NCBI RefSeq assembly: GCF_037113415.1 | Contig: NZ_CP146608.1 | Coordinates: 1,508,501 to 1,572,500, forward strand | Direction: 5' to 3' | DNA length: 64,000 nucleotides | From: Devosia sp. XK-2 | Lineage (GTDB): Bacteria; Pseudomonadota; Alphaproteobacteria; Rhizobiales; Devosiaceae | Shown here: positions 33,863 through 45,167 of the stretch, in pieces | How positions within the stretch are numbered: position 1 is the first letter of the stretch | Layout of the letters: each line of letters opens with the position of its first letter | Notes under the pieces: model-generated | What the model was told of the DNA's origin: nothing | What the model saw: only the letters and a program-made list of their open reading frames with translations | Database searches by the model: none | Made by a program: the position numbers and the translations under genes

Positions 33863-35020
33863 CTAGTTCAGCAATGCCAGAATACGCTTGCCCGTATCGA
33901 GGAACGGTTTGGGGTCGAGCGTTCGGTCGCCCCGATGCACCTCGAAATGCAGGTGAGGGCCGGTTGAGCGGCCTGTGGAGCCGACTTTGGCAATAGGGGT
34001 GCCCGTCTGCACCTGCTGTCCGTTGTGAGACAGATAACCGCTCAGATGAGCGTAACGCGTGATAAGCCCATTGCCATGGGTGACTTCCACGACCTTGCCA
34101 TAGCCGGACCGCTCGCCGACAAAGGTCACCATACCATCTGCAGCGCTCAGCACCGAGGTGCCAGTGGGAGCGGCAAAGTCGAGGCCCGAGTGAAATGCGC
34201 GTCCGCCGGTAAAAGGGTCCTTGCGATTGCCATAGCCTGAGCTTTGGCGAAAATTGCCGGTAATTGGCATATGCACTGGCGCCAGCTGCAGGCTGTCGCG
34301 CGCCGCCTTGTATTGAAGCAAAGCTTCCATGACCGCGTTGGCGTCGTTGATCATTGGGGAGGCCGCCGCCGCGCCCGCTTCCACCGCAAGTAAGGGGCCG
34401 CCGACCCCATCTAGGCCGGGTTCGGGCAGGTCCACATCAATACCAAGCTTGGATAATTCATCCACGATGCCGGCGGTGCGCTCTGTGGCGGCGCTGGCAA
34501 TGCCGCTCATGGCCTGTTGTGTCTCGTCCATCATTTGCGCCACTGAGGCAGATGTGGCTGCCATATCGGGATTGCCCGAGGCTGTAGTTACCAGGTCAGG
34601 CGCTTGGCCATCAAAATCGCCGACGGCGGCCAGACCCAGCTGGTCCGCTTTGGTCACCAGCGCCTTGACCAGTTGATGCTGCTCCAGCAGCACTTCCTGC
34701 TGCGCAGAAAGTTCCTGCAATTGCAGATTGATGTCGCCGGCCTGAGCGTAATTGCGCGAATGCAGGCGGTCGATCTCGACGCGCATCTGCGCCAGGCGAT
34801 CTTCATAGGCCGTGACGATCATTTCGTTCTGGCCGCTCAGGAGCCGAGCAATGTCCGGTGCCATTAGAAGCGCCGTGCCCTGCAGTGCATTGCCGCCCAG
34901 CAACAGGGCGAACATGGCATAGAAAAGAGCGGGGTGGATGCCGCGCCTTGCAGGCCTGTCACTACCGGCTCCCAAATTGGCGGACTGACGCAACGCCACA
35001 ACTCCCAACGCACCAAACAT
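33863..35020 (-). CDS. M23-family peptidoglycan metallopeptidase, membrane-anchored
   Basis: This 385-residue protein has an N-terminal hydrophobic anchor (about 31-54, ALFYAMFALLLGGNALQGTALL), a coiled-coil region (about 70-128) and a C-terminal M23 domain (about 250-385). All metal and catalytic residues are present: H277 and D281 in FHSGLDF, H325 in RYAHLS, and H356 and H358 in HLHFEV. It should therefore be an active endopeptidase in the periplasm, unlike the degenerate NlpD-like protein at 14209-15495. The architecture recalls MepM/RgsM-type enzymes. The ribosome-binding site at 35020 is weak. Confidence 0.88.
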   Translation of the reverse strand: MFGALGVVALRQSANLGAGSDRPARRGIHPALFYAMFALLLGGNALQGTALLMAPDIARLLSGQNEMIVTAYEDRLAQMRVEIDRLHSRNYAQAGDINLQLQELSAQQEVLLEQHQLVKALVTKADQLGLAAVGDFDGQAPDLVTTASGNPDMAATSASVAQMMDETQQAMSGIASAATERTAGIVDELSKLGIDVDLPEPGLDGVGGPLLAVEAGAAAASPMINDANAVMEALLQYKAARDSLQLAPVHMPITGNFRQSSGYGNRKDPFTGGRAFHSGLDFAAPTGTSVLSAADGMVTFVGERSGYGKVVEVTHGNGLITRYAHLSGYLSHNGQQVQTGTPIAKVGSTGRSTGPHLHFEVHRGDRTLDPKPFLDTGKRILALLN

Positions 35021-35068
35021 GGTTAGGAAACTATGGCCTGGTTTGGTTAAGAAAGGCGAAAGCGGGCG

Positions 35069-35551
35069 TTATTGGGCCGCGGCCAGTACCTCGTCGAGCG
35101 CTGCGAGCATTTTGGCAGCATGTCCTTTTATCCGCGTCGCTCGGATGATCCGGGCAATTTTGCCGTCCTTGTCGATGACGAAACTGGTGCGCACCAGCCC
35201 CATGAACTCGCGCCCGTAAAGCTTTTTGAGCTGCCACAGGCCGAAGGCCTCGATCGTATGGCGCTCCGGGTCGGCGCCGAGCAACGGCTTCAGATCATAT
35301 TTGGCGCGAAACTTCCCGTGGCTGGCTATGTCGTCGGGAGAGACGCCGATCAGCCGCGCCCCGCGCTCGGCAAACGCCTCCGACAATGCGGAAAATTCGA
35401 CATTCTCGTCGACGCAGCCGCCCGAATCGTCCTGCGGATAGAAAAACACAACCGCGGGTCGTCCGCGCAGCATGTCCGCCGTGATGATTTCCCCGCTGTC
35501 GCAGGCAAGAGAAAAGGAAGGGATCGGATCACCGATTTTGAGATGTGTCAT
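35069..35551 (-). CDS. bcp: peroxiredoxin, Bcp/PrxQ type
   Basis: This 160-residue thioredoxin-fold peroxidase reduces hydrogen and organic peroxides with thioredoxin. The peroxidatic Cys is C46 in FFYPQDDSGGCVDENVEF. The usual P-x3-T-x2-C active site has Ser for Thr (P39, S43), and the common PGCT is GGCV, so it is a slightly divergent member. No second (resolving) Cys is present five residues on, as in one-Cys PrxQ forms. It is divergent from the AsmA-like gene. Confidence 0.85.
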   Translation of the reverse strand: MTHLKIGDPIPSFSLACDSGEIITADMLRGRPAVVFFYPQDDSGGCVDENVEFSALSEAFAERGARLIGVSPDDIASHGKFRAKYDLKPLLGADPERHTIEAFGLWQLKKLYGREFMGLVRTSFVIDKDGKIARIIRATRIKGHAAKMLAALDEVLAAAQ

Positions 35552-35682
35552 GGTCCATCCTGTGCTGCCCTTTGAATAGAGGGTGTCAGCGCCACATTCC
35601 AGCCGGTATCATCCATCAATGCACCGCCTGCGGCGGATGATTCTGTTTGCGGCTGTAACAATCAGAACGGCCCATCTTTGAC

Positions 35683-38600
35683 GTGGTGGCAGTGAGCGAA
35701 GCAACAGAACCAGACCTGTCTCCGACACCACCCATCGACCAGCCGGTTCGTCCATCCGGTTTCAGACGTGCGCGCCGAATAGCAGTCTGGGTTTTGGGCG
35801 TGCCCTGCCTGATTCTTCTGGTTCTCTATGTGATCATGCTGATCACACCTATTCGCATCCCGTTTACCGGCCAGGCCATTCGCAGCTTTGTGCAGAATTT
35901 CGTGCCCGAAACTGCCGATCTGCAAATGGGGGATATGGCTCTTGCGCTCGAGGGCGGCGTCTGGCCGGTCATTCAGTTCGCGCCTGTGGAATTCTCCGAC
36001 AGGAAATCAGGCGCCCGCATCAAGATGGATGCGCTCGAAGTCGGATTTTCTCCGGCGCGTGCGGTGTTCGGACAGCCTGGCACAACAATCACCATTGTTG
36101 GCCCGCATGTGCAGATCGTGCAGGATCTTTATGGTCCGCGCGCCGGTGCCCTCGAAATCGAAGAGAACCCTGAGGGCGGGCCGCCGACCGTTCGGGTTCT
36201 TGAGGGCGCCGATACATTTCCCGCCGTAACCATCTCCTCGGAGGGCATTTCCTTCGATGCCGGTGCGCCTCCGCCGCTGCGTTCGGACAACGATTGGCTG
36301 ATCTACAATCTTGAGGCCAGTGAATTGGCCATTGCCGATCTGGTCGAACAGACTGCGCAGGGACGGTTCTCCCGGCTCGTTGTGCGCGACGCCCGGATCG
36401 ATATGGCCGATCCCATCTATGGGCTTTTTCGGCAGTTCGAAGACGTGTCTCTCACCATTGGCCCCGTGCCCGGCGAACAGCAGGTGACGGGAGAATTCAG
36501 CGCCTGCATCGGCGGGCAGACCGTCATAGGCAGTGTCGAGCGTTCCGTTGATCCCGATGGCGTGCGGCGCCTGCAGGCCGATATCACCAATTTGGACTTT
36601 TCCGCTTTCCTCCCTTTCATCGACGATGGAGAGAGCATGGCGGCCATGCGCGGTGCTGGCGCGCTATCTATTGATGTGACCTTCACACCCGATGAGGGCA
36701 AGCTGATTGGCGGGGCCTTCAAGCTCGATCTCACCGGATTGGACCTGCGGCTGGCCAACGACTACTTCCCCGTCGCCAGCTCGATTCTCGACATCACCTG
36801 GCAACCTGACGATGGTCAGTTCCGGTTGGCGGAAGGCGCGCTGCAAATCGGGCAGTCGACCGCGCGCGTGTCCGGCGTCTTCGCTCTGGGCCTGGACCGC
36901 GCCTATGGCCCGACCATCGGCATGTCGCTGACGGCGCGAGACGTGTTCATTCATCCCAACGACATGCTCGCTCCCGAAACGCCTTTCGACCTGGTGGAGT
37001 TTTCCGGCTGGTCGGCGCCCCTCTATGGGGCTTTGGGAATAGATCGGCTAACGGCCAGCAAGGCCGGTGCTACCGTTGAAACGGCAGGCCGCATCGACAT
37101 GCTGCAATCGGGCATGGGACTCGACATGACCATTGCCGGCGAAGGGGTCACGGCGGACGACTTCAAGCGCCTCTGGCCCTATGTCATGTCCGGCGAAAGC
37201 CGCGACTGGTTCGTCGCCAATGTCACGGAAGGCCGCGTAAAGAACGCTCGCTTGCGGTTCAATTTCCCGGTCGGCTCGCTGGCAATCGGCGACGATGCCG
37301 TGCCCATCCCGCCGGACAGCATGCTAATTGACATTGTCGGAGAAAATGTCGCCATCAGGCCGACCCCCCAAATGTCGCCGATCACCATTTCCGGCGATAC
37401 CCGGCTGCGCGTCGATGATGTGAATCTGACCATTGCCGGCGGCGGCGGCTCGCTGGATACCGACGCCGGCAAGATCACCGTCGCCAACCCGGCTCTGGTC
37501 ATGGACAATTCCGTGCCGGGCGAAAGCATTATTGAAATTTCTGGTGACCTCAATGCACCCATTCCGGCGGTATTGGCGCTGGTGGAGCAACAGCAGCCCG
37601 AAGTGCTCAGTAACCTCGAACTCCCCATCGACCTCGCAAGCCTCACTGGCTCGGTTGACCTTGGCCTGGTCGCGACCATTGCCCTGGGCGATGAAGAGGT
37701 CGGCCGGGATATGAAGCTGGATTATGTCGTCAACGGCACGGTTGCCGATTTCGCCAGCAGCCAGCCCATTGAGGGGCGCATCATCTCCGACGGACAGCTC
37801 TCCTTCTCGGCGTCCCAGGACAATTATCAGCTCGGCGGCACGGCCGAGATCGATGGCATGCAAGCCGAACTGTCCGTCGAGGGAACGCCGCAAACCGCGC
37901 CGGTTATCCGTCTCGGCTCCACCATTGCCGTGGCGGAACTGGCCGAATTTGGCTTCGACGCCTCCGAATTTCTGGGTGGCCAGGTTCGCTTTGTCGCCCA
38001 GCCTCTGGCCGATGGCGCCCTGCAAATGTCCGTCGATCTCGAGGCCGCCAGCCTCAACATCCGCGATCTGGGAATATCTAAAGCTGTGGGAGAACCTGGC
38101 CTGTTGACAGCAACCGTCCGCCCCGATGGTGCAGTCACCCATCTTGAGGATATTGCCTTGAGCTTCGGCACGGTACGCCTCAGCGGCCGCCTCGATTATC
38201 ACGCCACCGAAGGGCTCGTTGCCGCCAATTTCACCAATTTCGCGCTTAGCCAGGGCGACAGTTCGACCGTGGACCTGACGCCGGTGGATGGTGGTTTCTC
38301 CGTCCGGATTCGCGGCAGCCAGCTTGACCTCAAGCCGGTGCTCAGCCGCTTCTTCAGCCTTGGCCAGGGCAGTGGGGGCGTGCAGTCGACCCAGTTCGAC
38401 CAGACCATAGTGCTCGATGTCCAATTGGACCGTGCGATCGGCTACTACGCCACTACCGCCTTCAATCTTGACCTCGACATGTCCCTGCGTGGCGCCAATC
38501 TCAGGCGCGTCAATCTCACCGCACAGTTCGACGAGGGCAATGCCGTCTCTATCACCACCAATCCGGCGCCGAATGGCCGAACCTTGTCGATGGCCTTCAA

Positions 38601-39180
38601 CGACGCCGGCACAGTGTTGCGTCTGCTCGGGATCTATTCGCAGCTGGCCGGCGGGTCCGGCAGTCTGGTAATGACGACCAACCGCCAACTGGATCAAGAA
38701 GTTGGCCAATTGGTCATGCGCAACTTCGCCATCGTCGATGAGAATAATGTTGTGCAGATTCTCGGCAATCATTCCGATTCCCGCGCGGCCATCGCCGCAA
38801 GCAATCGGCTCGATTTCCGAGCCGGGCAGGTGGATTTCATCCGCAAGAGCGACCGGGTTGAAGTGACTGACGCGGTTCTCGCCGGGGACACGGTTGGTGG
38901 CACCTTGCGGGGGTTCATCTATACCGACCGCCGTCAATACGACCTGACCGGCACCTATGTGCCGCTGTTCGGGCTCAACAATATTTTCCAGCAATTGCCC
39001 ATTCTGGGGCCATTGCTGGGCGGGCGTGATGGCGAGGGATTGGTCGGCGTTACCTTTGCCGTACGCGGCCCGCTTGCCGATCCGCAATTCCTGGTCAATC
39101 CGCTCTCGATCCTGGCACCGGGTATTTTCCGCGAAATGTTCGAGTTCCGCGCCCGCGAGCTGCCACCGGCCACGCAATAG
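35683..39180 (+). CDS. AsmA-like/DUF3971 envelope protein (YhdP type)
   Basis: This 1165-residue protein has a single N-terminal transmembrane anchor (about 32-56, IAVWVLGVPCLILLVLYVIML) followed by a very long periplasmic region of beta-rich repeats. The DUF3971 block and AsmA-like C-terminus are typical: AALKLDLTGLDLRL-like segments and the last 200 residues with GGVQSTQFDQTIVLDVQLDRA. YhdP/TamB-type giants form bridge-like grooves that move phospholipids to the outer membrane. That role here is inference from the family. The GTG at 35683 lacks a clear ribosome-binding site, and nearby GTGs are alternatives. Confidence 0.8.
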   Translation: MVAVSEATEPDLSPTPPIDQPVRPSGFRRARRIAVWVLGVPCLILLVLYVIMLITPIRIPFTGQAIRSFVQNFVPETADLQMGDMALALEGGVWPVIQFAPVEFSDRKSGARIKMDALEVGFSPARAVFGQPGTTITIVGPHVQIVQDLYGPRAGALEIEENPEGGPPTVRVLEGADTFPAVTISSEGISFDAGAPPPLRSDNDWLIYNLEASELAIADLVEQTAQGRFSRLVVRDARIDMADPIYGLFRQFEDVSLTIGPVPGEQQVTGEFSACIGGQTVIGSVERSVDPDGVRRLQADITNLDFSAFLPFIDDGESMAAMRGAGALSIDVTFTPDEGKLIGGAFKLDLTGLDLRLANDYFPVASSILDITWQPDDGQFRLAEGALQIGQSTARVSGVFALGLDRAYGPTIGMSLTARDVFIHPNDMLAPETPFDLVEFSGWSAPLYGALGIDRLTASKAGATVETAGRIDMLQSGMGLDMTIAGEGVTADDFKRLWPYVMSGESRDWFVANVTEGRVKNARLRFNFPVGSLAIGDDAVPIPPDSMLIDIVGENVAIRPTPQMSPITISGDTRLRVDDVNLTIAGGGGSLDTDAGKITVANPALVMDNSVPGESIIEISGDLNAPIPAVLALVEQQQPEVLSNLELPIDLASLTGSVDLGLVATIALGDEEVGRDMKLDYVVNGTVADFASSQPIEGRIISDGQLSFSASQDNYQLGGTAEIDGMQAELSVEGTPQTAPVIRLGSTIAVAELAEFGFDASEFLGGQVRFVAQPLADGALQMSVDLEAASLNIRDLGISKAVGEPGLLTATVRPDGAVTHLEDIALSFGTVRLSGRLDYHATEGLVAANFTNFALSQGDSSTVDLTPVDGGFSVRIRGSQLDLKPVLSRFFSLGQGSGGVQSTQFDQTIVLDVQLDRAIGYYATTAFNLDLDMSLRGANLRRVNLTAQFDEGNAVSITTNPAPNGRTLSMAFNDAGTVLRLLGIYSQLAGGSGSLVMTTNRQLDQEVGQLVMRNFAIVDENNVVQILGNHSDSRAAIAASNRLDFRAGQVDFIRKSDRVEVTDAVLAGDTVGGTLRGFIYTDRRQYDLTGTYVPLFGLNNIFQQLPILGPLLGGRDGEGLVGVTFAVRGPLADPQFLVNPLSILAPGIFREMFEFRARELPPATQ

Positions 39181-39182
39181 CA

Positions 39183-39211
39183 AAAGGCGCCGCACTGCTG
39201 CGACGCCCTTT
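39183..39211. terminator. bidirectional terminator between the AsmA-like gene and tyrS
   Basis: AAAGGCGCCGCA (39183-39194) pairs imperfectly with TGCGACGCCCTTT (39199-39211) around CTGC. It separates convergent genes and has A/T-rich flanks suitable for both strands. Confidence 0.65.
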
Positions 39212-39230
39212 GAACGGTACCCGGTCTGGC

Positions 39231-40469
39231 TTAAACCGGCTTGATCAGCGCATGCCGCTTCTTGCCGATGGAAAGCTTGATGACCCCCTCGGGCAACAAC
39301 GCGTTCTCCGCCAGGGACAGCTTGTCATCATCGATGACGGCATCATTGACGCGTACCGCGCCCGAAGCGACATGCCGGCGGGCCTCACCGTTCGATGAGG
39401 CCAGGCCGGCCTTGACCAGCGCATTGAGCACACCGATGCCGGCATTGAGTTCGGCATGGGTGATTTCGGCGGTCGGCAAGGACAAGTCGAGCTTGCCGGT
39501 TTCAAACGTCGCCCGCGCCGTTTCGGCCGCACCCTCGGCGGCCTCGCGGCCGCGCAGCATGGCCGTGACTTCTGTCGCCAGTCGCTTTTTGGCCTCGTTG
39601 ATGTCACCGGCGACAACCCGCGTAATCTCATCGAGCGGCAGCGTGGTATAGAGCTTGAGGAACCGCTCGACGTCCGCATCTTCGGTATTGCGCCAATATT
39701 GCCAGAAGTCATAGGCCGACAGCAGGTCGGCATTGAGCCAGATGGCACCATTGAGCGATTTGCCCATCTTGGCGCCCGAAGCCGTGGTCAGCAGCGGCGA
39801 GGTCAGCGCATAAAGCTGCGGCGTCCCCAGACGATGCCCCAGATCAATGCCATTGACGATATTGCCCCACTGATCCGAACCGCCCATTTGCAGCCGTACG
39901 CCATAGCGCTTGTTGAGCTCGACGAAGTCATAGGCCTGCAGGATCATGTAGTTGAATTCGAGGAACGAGAGCGACTGCTCGCGATCAAGCCGCTGCTTGA
40001 CCGAGTCAAAGCTCAGCATGCGGTTCACCGAGAAATGCTGGCCCACATCGCGCAGGAACTCGAGATAATTGAGCGGCATCAGCCACTCGGCATTGTTGAC
40101 CATCAGCGACTTGCCCTCGCTGAAGTCGAGGTAATTGGCAAAGACCTGCTTGATGCTGTCGATATTGGCCTGGATCATCTCCGGCGTCATCAGCTTGCGG
40201 GCCTCGTCCTTGAAGGACGGATCACCCACCATGCCGGTGCCGCCGCCCATCAGGGCAACGGCGCGGTGACCGGTCTTTTCCAGCCAATACAGCATCATGA
40301 TCTGAATGAGGCTGCCCACATGCAAGGAGGCGGCCGTCGGGTCAAAGCCGATATAGGCCGTCACGGTCTCTGTGGCGAAGAGATTGTCCAGTGCCGCGTC
40401 GTCGGAGGTCTGGTGAATAAAACCGCGCTCTGCAAGGATGCGCAGGAAGTCGGATTTGAACTTGGTCAT
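39231..40469 (-). CDS. tyrS: tyrosyl-tRNA synthetase
   Basis: This 412-residue class Ic synthetase has the HIGH motif as HVGS (50-53) in [15 protein letters not shown], a Tyr-binding pocket ([14 protein letters not shown]), the KMSKS motif as KMGKS (about 235-239) and a C-terminal S4 RNA-binding domain ([22 protein letters not shown]). ATG 40469 ([12 protein letters not shown]) is preferred; the frame runs upstream into palindromic repeat DNA. The terminator lies downstream. Confidence 0.95.
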   Translation of the reverse strand: MTKFKSDFLRILAERGFIHQTSDDAALDNLFATETVTAYIGFDPTAASLHVGSLIQIMMLYWLEKTGHRAVALMGGGTGMVGDPSFKDEARKLMTPEMIQANIDSIKQVFANYLDFSEGKSLMVNNAEWLMPLNYLEFLRDVGQHFSVNRMLSFDSVKQRLDREQSLSFLEFNYMILQAYDFVELNKRYGVRLQMGGSDQWGNIVNGIDLGHRLGTPQLYALTSPLLTTASGAKMGKSLNGAIWLNADLLSAYDFWQYWRNTEDADVERFLKLYTTLPLDEITRVVAGDINEAKKRLATEVTAMLRGREAAEGAAETARATFETGKLDLSLPTAEITHAELNAGIGVLNALVKAGLASSNGEARRHVASGAVRVNDAVIDDDKLSLAENALLPEGVIKLSIGKKRHALIKPV

Positions 40470-40485
40470 TTTGGAACCGCTGAAG

Positions 40486-40573
40486 TCTCGTGAGACCTCA
40501 TGGTGAACCTGTCGAACCACGAGGTCGGTGCACTGGGGACCTCGCCCTTCGACAGGCTCAGGATGAGGTCCCT
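40486..40573. repeat. long inverted palindromic repeat upstream of tyrS
   Basis: Two palindromic modules (40494-40526 and 40537-40572) are inverted copies of each other. Each has GACCTC/GAGGTC ends and a central CCTGTCGAA (or TTCGACAGG) core. A small GTCTC-GT-GAGAC palindrome (40486-40497) abuts them. The motif is the familiar alphaproteobacterial CCTGTCGAA/CTGAGC intergenic repeat. In the tyrS mRNA leader it would fold into a large hairpin. Confidence 0.75.
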
Positions 40574-40602
40574 TCCAACAAGTCGCAATATTGCGCCCTT
40601 AG

Positions 40603-41265
40603 TCAGCGCCCGCCGCCGTCCGCGATCTCTTGACGGCGACGGTCGAGATACTCGGCGCAGCGCGCCGTCAGTTCGTCGACTTTGCCTTCGTAGAAGTGGT
40701 TGGCCCCTTCCACGATCTGCTGCTCGATGGTGATACCCTTCTGGGTCTTGAGCTTGTCCACCAGCTTCTGCACCGAGGAGGGTGGCGCCACGCGATCCTT
40801 GTCGCCATGGATGATCAGGCCCGAGGAGGGGCAGGGGGCCAGGAACGAGAAGTCATAGAGATTTTCCGGCGGCGACACCGAAATGAAGCCTTCGACTTCC
40901 GGCCGGCGCATCAACAATTGCATGCCGATCCATGCACCAAAGGAAAAGCCGGCAATCCAGCAACCGCGCGATTCACGATTGATGATCTGCAGCCAGTCCA
41001 GCGCTGCGGCGGCATCGGACAATTCGCCAATGCCATGGTCGAATACGCCCTGCGAGCGCCCAACACCCCTGGAATTGAAGCGCAGAACAGAAAAGCCGCG
41101 TTCGGCGAACATATAGAAGAGATTATAGACGATCTGATTGTTCATCGTCCCGCCGAACTGCGGGTGCGGATGCAACACGATCGCGACCGGAGCATTGGGT
41201 TCTTTGCCCGGCTGGTACCGGCCTTCCAGACGCCCTTCCGGGCCGTTGAAGATCACTTCTGGCAT
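40603..41265 (-). CDS. alpha/beta hydrolase
   Basis: This 220-residue protein belongs to the COG2945-type small alpha/beta hydrolases. The nucleophile is S108 in the elbow AGFSFGAW, the acid is D155/D157 (HGDKDRV) and the His is H190 (GANHFYEGK). The N-terminal VAIVLHPHPQFGGTMNN supplies the oxyanion hole. There is no signal peptide. ATG 41265 is chosen because the open frame upstream (to 41379) has no domain homology. It is divergent from the suf operon. Substrate unknown. Confidence 0.82.
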   Translation of the reverse strand: MPEVIFNGPEGRLEGRYQPGKEPNAPVAIVLHPHPQFGGTMNNQIVYNLFYMFAERGFSVLRFNSRGVGRSQGVFDHGIGELSDAAAALDWLQIINRESRGCWIAGFSFGAWIGMQLLMRRPEVEGFISVSPPENLYDFSFLAPCPSSGLIIHGDKDRVAPPSSVQKLVDKLKTQKGITIEQQIVEGANHFYEGKVDELTARCAEYLDRRRQEIADGGGR

Positions 41266-41382
41266 AAGTTTGTTCGGCCTTTTCTGGCTCTGTCCTTTTT
41301 GGTCCTTCGCGCCCGCAACTGTGGCAGCGCACGGCTTGACTAAGCGCCGGGCGCTCCCTAAAACATGGGTCCGAAACACCAG

Positions 41383-41399
41383 TTTAGAATAATTCGAAA
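41383..41399. promoter_or_regulatory. candidate Irr box (iron control element) of the suf operon
   Basis: TTTAGAATAATTCGAAA (41383-41399) matches the Rhizobiales Irr/ICE pattern TTTAGAA-N3-TTCTAAA except for one base. It sits in the 285-bp divergent region between the alpha/beta hydrolase gene and the first suf gene, about 150 bp upstream of the latter. Irr represses or activates iron genes with haem status and is known to act on suf operons. The pattern is from memory and the assignment is inferred. Confidence 0.65.
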
Positions 41400-41550
41400 C
41401 TCGGTTTTGGGCCGTTCTGCGGCCCGTTGGAGCGCCCCTTGTAAAGAAGTTGGGCGTAAAATTTCAAGAAGTGTTTGGATGCGGAGGCGCTGGAGCGTCC
41501 CGCAACGGGCATGGAAGCTATGATGGACGAGCATGCGTCCGGGAAGCGGA

Positions 41551-42696
41551 ATGACGAGAGCGGCCATATATCTCGATCACAATGCATCGGCCCCGCTTCG
41601 TTCCGAGGCACGATCCGCCTTGCTTGCCGCCCTGGAATTGACGGGTAATCCCTCCTCGATCCACGCCCATGGTCGCGCGCTGCGCAATCTGGTGGAATCC
41701 GCTCGCGGACAGGTGGCCAAGCTGGCTGGCGCCGAGCCCAAGCAGGTGGTTTTCACCGGTTCGGCCACCGAAGCCATTACCCAAGCGGTTGTGGGGGGCG
41801 CCAAGGTCTTCTCCGCAGACGCCGTGGCCCCGAGTACGGGGGAACATGCCGCCTTGCTCAAGGCGGTCGAGGCCACGGGCCTGCCAGTTTGGACAATACC
41901 GCTCGATGCGGCGGGCAATATTGACCTCGATCAACTCGCCGCGCTTTTGCGCAGGGCCGACGATGAGGGCGTGACCCTGCTCGTGGCGGTCCACTGGGTG
42001 AATAATGAAACGGGCGTAGTCCAGCCGATCGAGCGGATCAACGCCATGGTAGGGCCAACGCGCCATGCTTTATTCGTCGATGCGGTGCAGGCTTTCGGCA
42101 AGCTGGCTCTGGATTTCGCCGCCTCGGCACCCGATATGATGGCTGTAAGTGGTCACAAGATTGGCGCCCCGACCGGCATTGGGGGCCTATTGGTGAAGTC
42201 GCACGCTGATACGGTGCGGCTTATTCCCGGCGGCGGTCAGGAACAGGGGCGGCGCGGCGGCACCGAGGCAGCTGCGCTCATTGCCGCCTTTGGCGCGGCC
42301 GCTGAGGCCTGCACCTATGACCGCCAGGCCATGGCCGCGCTGACTGAATATGTTGAGGCCGGGCTTTATCGGCTAGCGCCCGATGTCACCATTTTTGGGC
42401 AGACGGCAACGCGTGTCGGCAATGTTACCAATTTTGCTGTGCCCGGCCTGAACAATGCGACGGCCATGATGGCGCTCGACCTTATGGGGTTGTCCGTGTC
42501 TTCAGGCTCGGCCTGTTCTTCGGGCAAGGTCGGGGCCAGCCATGTATTGGCTGCAATGGGCGTGTCCAAGGACCTGGCCAATTGCGCGCTGCGCATCAGC
42601 TTCGGGTGGAACTCGACCATGGCGGACGCGGACGCGTTTCTCGTCGGATTTGAAACACTTCTGTCCCGCCAGAAGCGGGGCGGAAAAGCGGCCTGA
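41551..42696 (+). CDS. cysteine desulfurase, NifS/IscS-like
   Basis: This 381-residue PLP enzyme takes sulfur from cysteine for Fe-S clusters. The PLP lysine is K203 in VSGHKIGAPTGIG and the mobile persulfide Cys is C322 in SVSSGSACSSGK, the long-loop (group I) type. The N-terminus is IYLDHNASAPL. It is the first gene of the suf cluster and is distinct from the group II SufS later in the same operon. ATG 41551 is used; an ATG at 41533 is an in-frame alternative. An Irr box lies upstream. Confidence 0.88.
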   Translation: MTRAAIYLDHNASAPLRSEARSALLAALELTGNPSSIHAHGRALRNLVESARGQVAKLAGAEPKQVVFTGSATEAITQAVVGGAKVFSADAVAPSTGEHAALLKAVEATGLPVWTIPLDAAGNIDLDQLAALLRRADDEGVTLLVAVHWVNNETGVVQPIERINAMVGPTRHALFVDAVQAFGKLALDFAASAPDMMAVSGHKIGAPTGIGGLLVKSHADTVRLIPGGGQEQGRRGGTEAAALIAAFGAAAEACTYDRQAMAALTEYVEAGLYRLAPDVTIFGQTATRVGNVTNFAVPGLNNATAMMALDLMGLSVSSGSACSSGKVGASHVLAAMGVSKDLANCALRISFGWNSTMADADAFLVGFETLLSRQKRGGKAA

Positions 42697-42760
42697 CAGT
42701 CGCGCTGGTATTCGTTCGCGGCGGCCTTGAACCGCCGATGGGCATTGAAGGAGAAGCCGC

Positions 42761-44290
<1,530 letters not shown>

Positions 44291-44307
44291 TCCTCGAAAC
44301 AGCAACT

Positions 44308-44364
44308 CGCTCCCACCTCTCCCTTCGGGGGAGAGGTCGCCCAAAGGGCGGGTGAGGGGGCCTT
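44308..44364. repeat. nested palindromic (REP-like) element between sufB and sufC
   Basis: CCTCTCCC/GGGGGAGAGG and CGCCC/GGGCG hairpins lie side by side inside an outer CTCCCACC...GGGTGAGGGG pair. Short elements of this type (CTCTCCCTTCGGGGGAGAGG core) recur in alphaproteobacterial intergenic DNA. This one is inside the suf operon, just before the sufC ribosome-binding site. Confidence 0.75.
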
Positions 44365-44402
44365 ATGACAATCGGCGACTGATTGGCGCCACGGAGAAAC
44401 AA

Positions 44403-45164
44403 ATGACCACTCCCGTTCTTGAAATCCGCAATCTGCATGCTCGCATCGAGGAACGCGAAATCCTCAAGGGCGTGAACCTGATTATCCCTCCCGGCGAGGT
44501 CCATGCCATCATGGGCCGTAATGGCTCGGGCAAGTCGACGCTGAGCTACGTGCTCGCCGGCAAGGAAGATTATGAGGTCACCGAGGGCGAGATCCTGCTC
44601 AACGGCGAAAACATCCTGGAGATGGAGCCCGATGAACGCGCCGCTGCCGGCCTGTTCCTGGCTTTCCAATACCCGATCGAAATCCCGGGCGTTGCCACCA
44701 TGACTTTCCTGAAGGCCGCGCTCAACGCCCAGCGCAAGGCCCGCGGCGAAGCCGAGCTGACGACGCCCGACTTCATGCGTGCCGTCAAGGAAGCCGGCGC
44801 CCAGCTCAACATTGACAACGATATGCTCAAGCGCCCGCTCAATGTTGGTTTCTCCGGCGGTGAGAAGAAGCGCGCCGAGATTATGCAGATGGCGCTGCTC
44901 AAGCCCTCTCTGGCCGTGCTCGACGAGACCGATTCCGGCCTCGATATCGATGCACTCCAGGTCGTGTCCAAGGGCGTTAACGCCCTGCGCGACGGCCAGC
45001 GCTCCATGCTGGTCATCACCCACTACCAGCGCCTGCTCAACCACATCGTTCCGGACGTGGTGCATGTCTTCTCTGACGGCAAGATCGTCGAAAGCGGCGA
45101 CAAGGACCTCGCGCTCAAGCTCGAGGCCCAGGGCTATGCCAGCTACGGCGGAGAGGCTGCCTGA
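44403..45164 (+). CDS. sufC: Fe-S cluster assembly ATPase SufC
   Basis: This 253-residue ABC-type ATPase drives conformational change in the SufBC2D complex. Walker A is GRNGSGKST at 38-46; the signature FSGGEKKR and Walker B LAVLDETDSGLDIDAL follow, and the D-loop and H-loop (ITHYQRLL) are intact. ATG 44403 has GGAG upstream. The frame is open to 44352 but the upstream part lies in repeat DNA. It is 3 bp from sufD. Confidence 0.96.
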   Translation: MTTPVLEIRNLHARIEEREILKGVNLIIPPGEVHAIMGRNGSGKSTLSYVLAGKEDYEVTEGEILLNGENILEMEPDERAAAGLFLAFQYPIEIPGVATMTFLKAALNAQRKARGEAELTTPDFMRAVKEAGAQLNIDNDMLKRPLNVGFSGGEKKRAEIMQMALLKPSLAVLDETDSGLDIDALQVVSKGVNALRDGQRSMLVITHYQRLLNHIVPDVVHVFSDGKIVESGDKDLALKLEAQGYASYGGEAA

Positions 45165-45167
45165 ACC

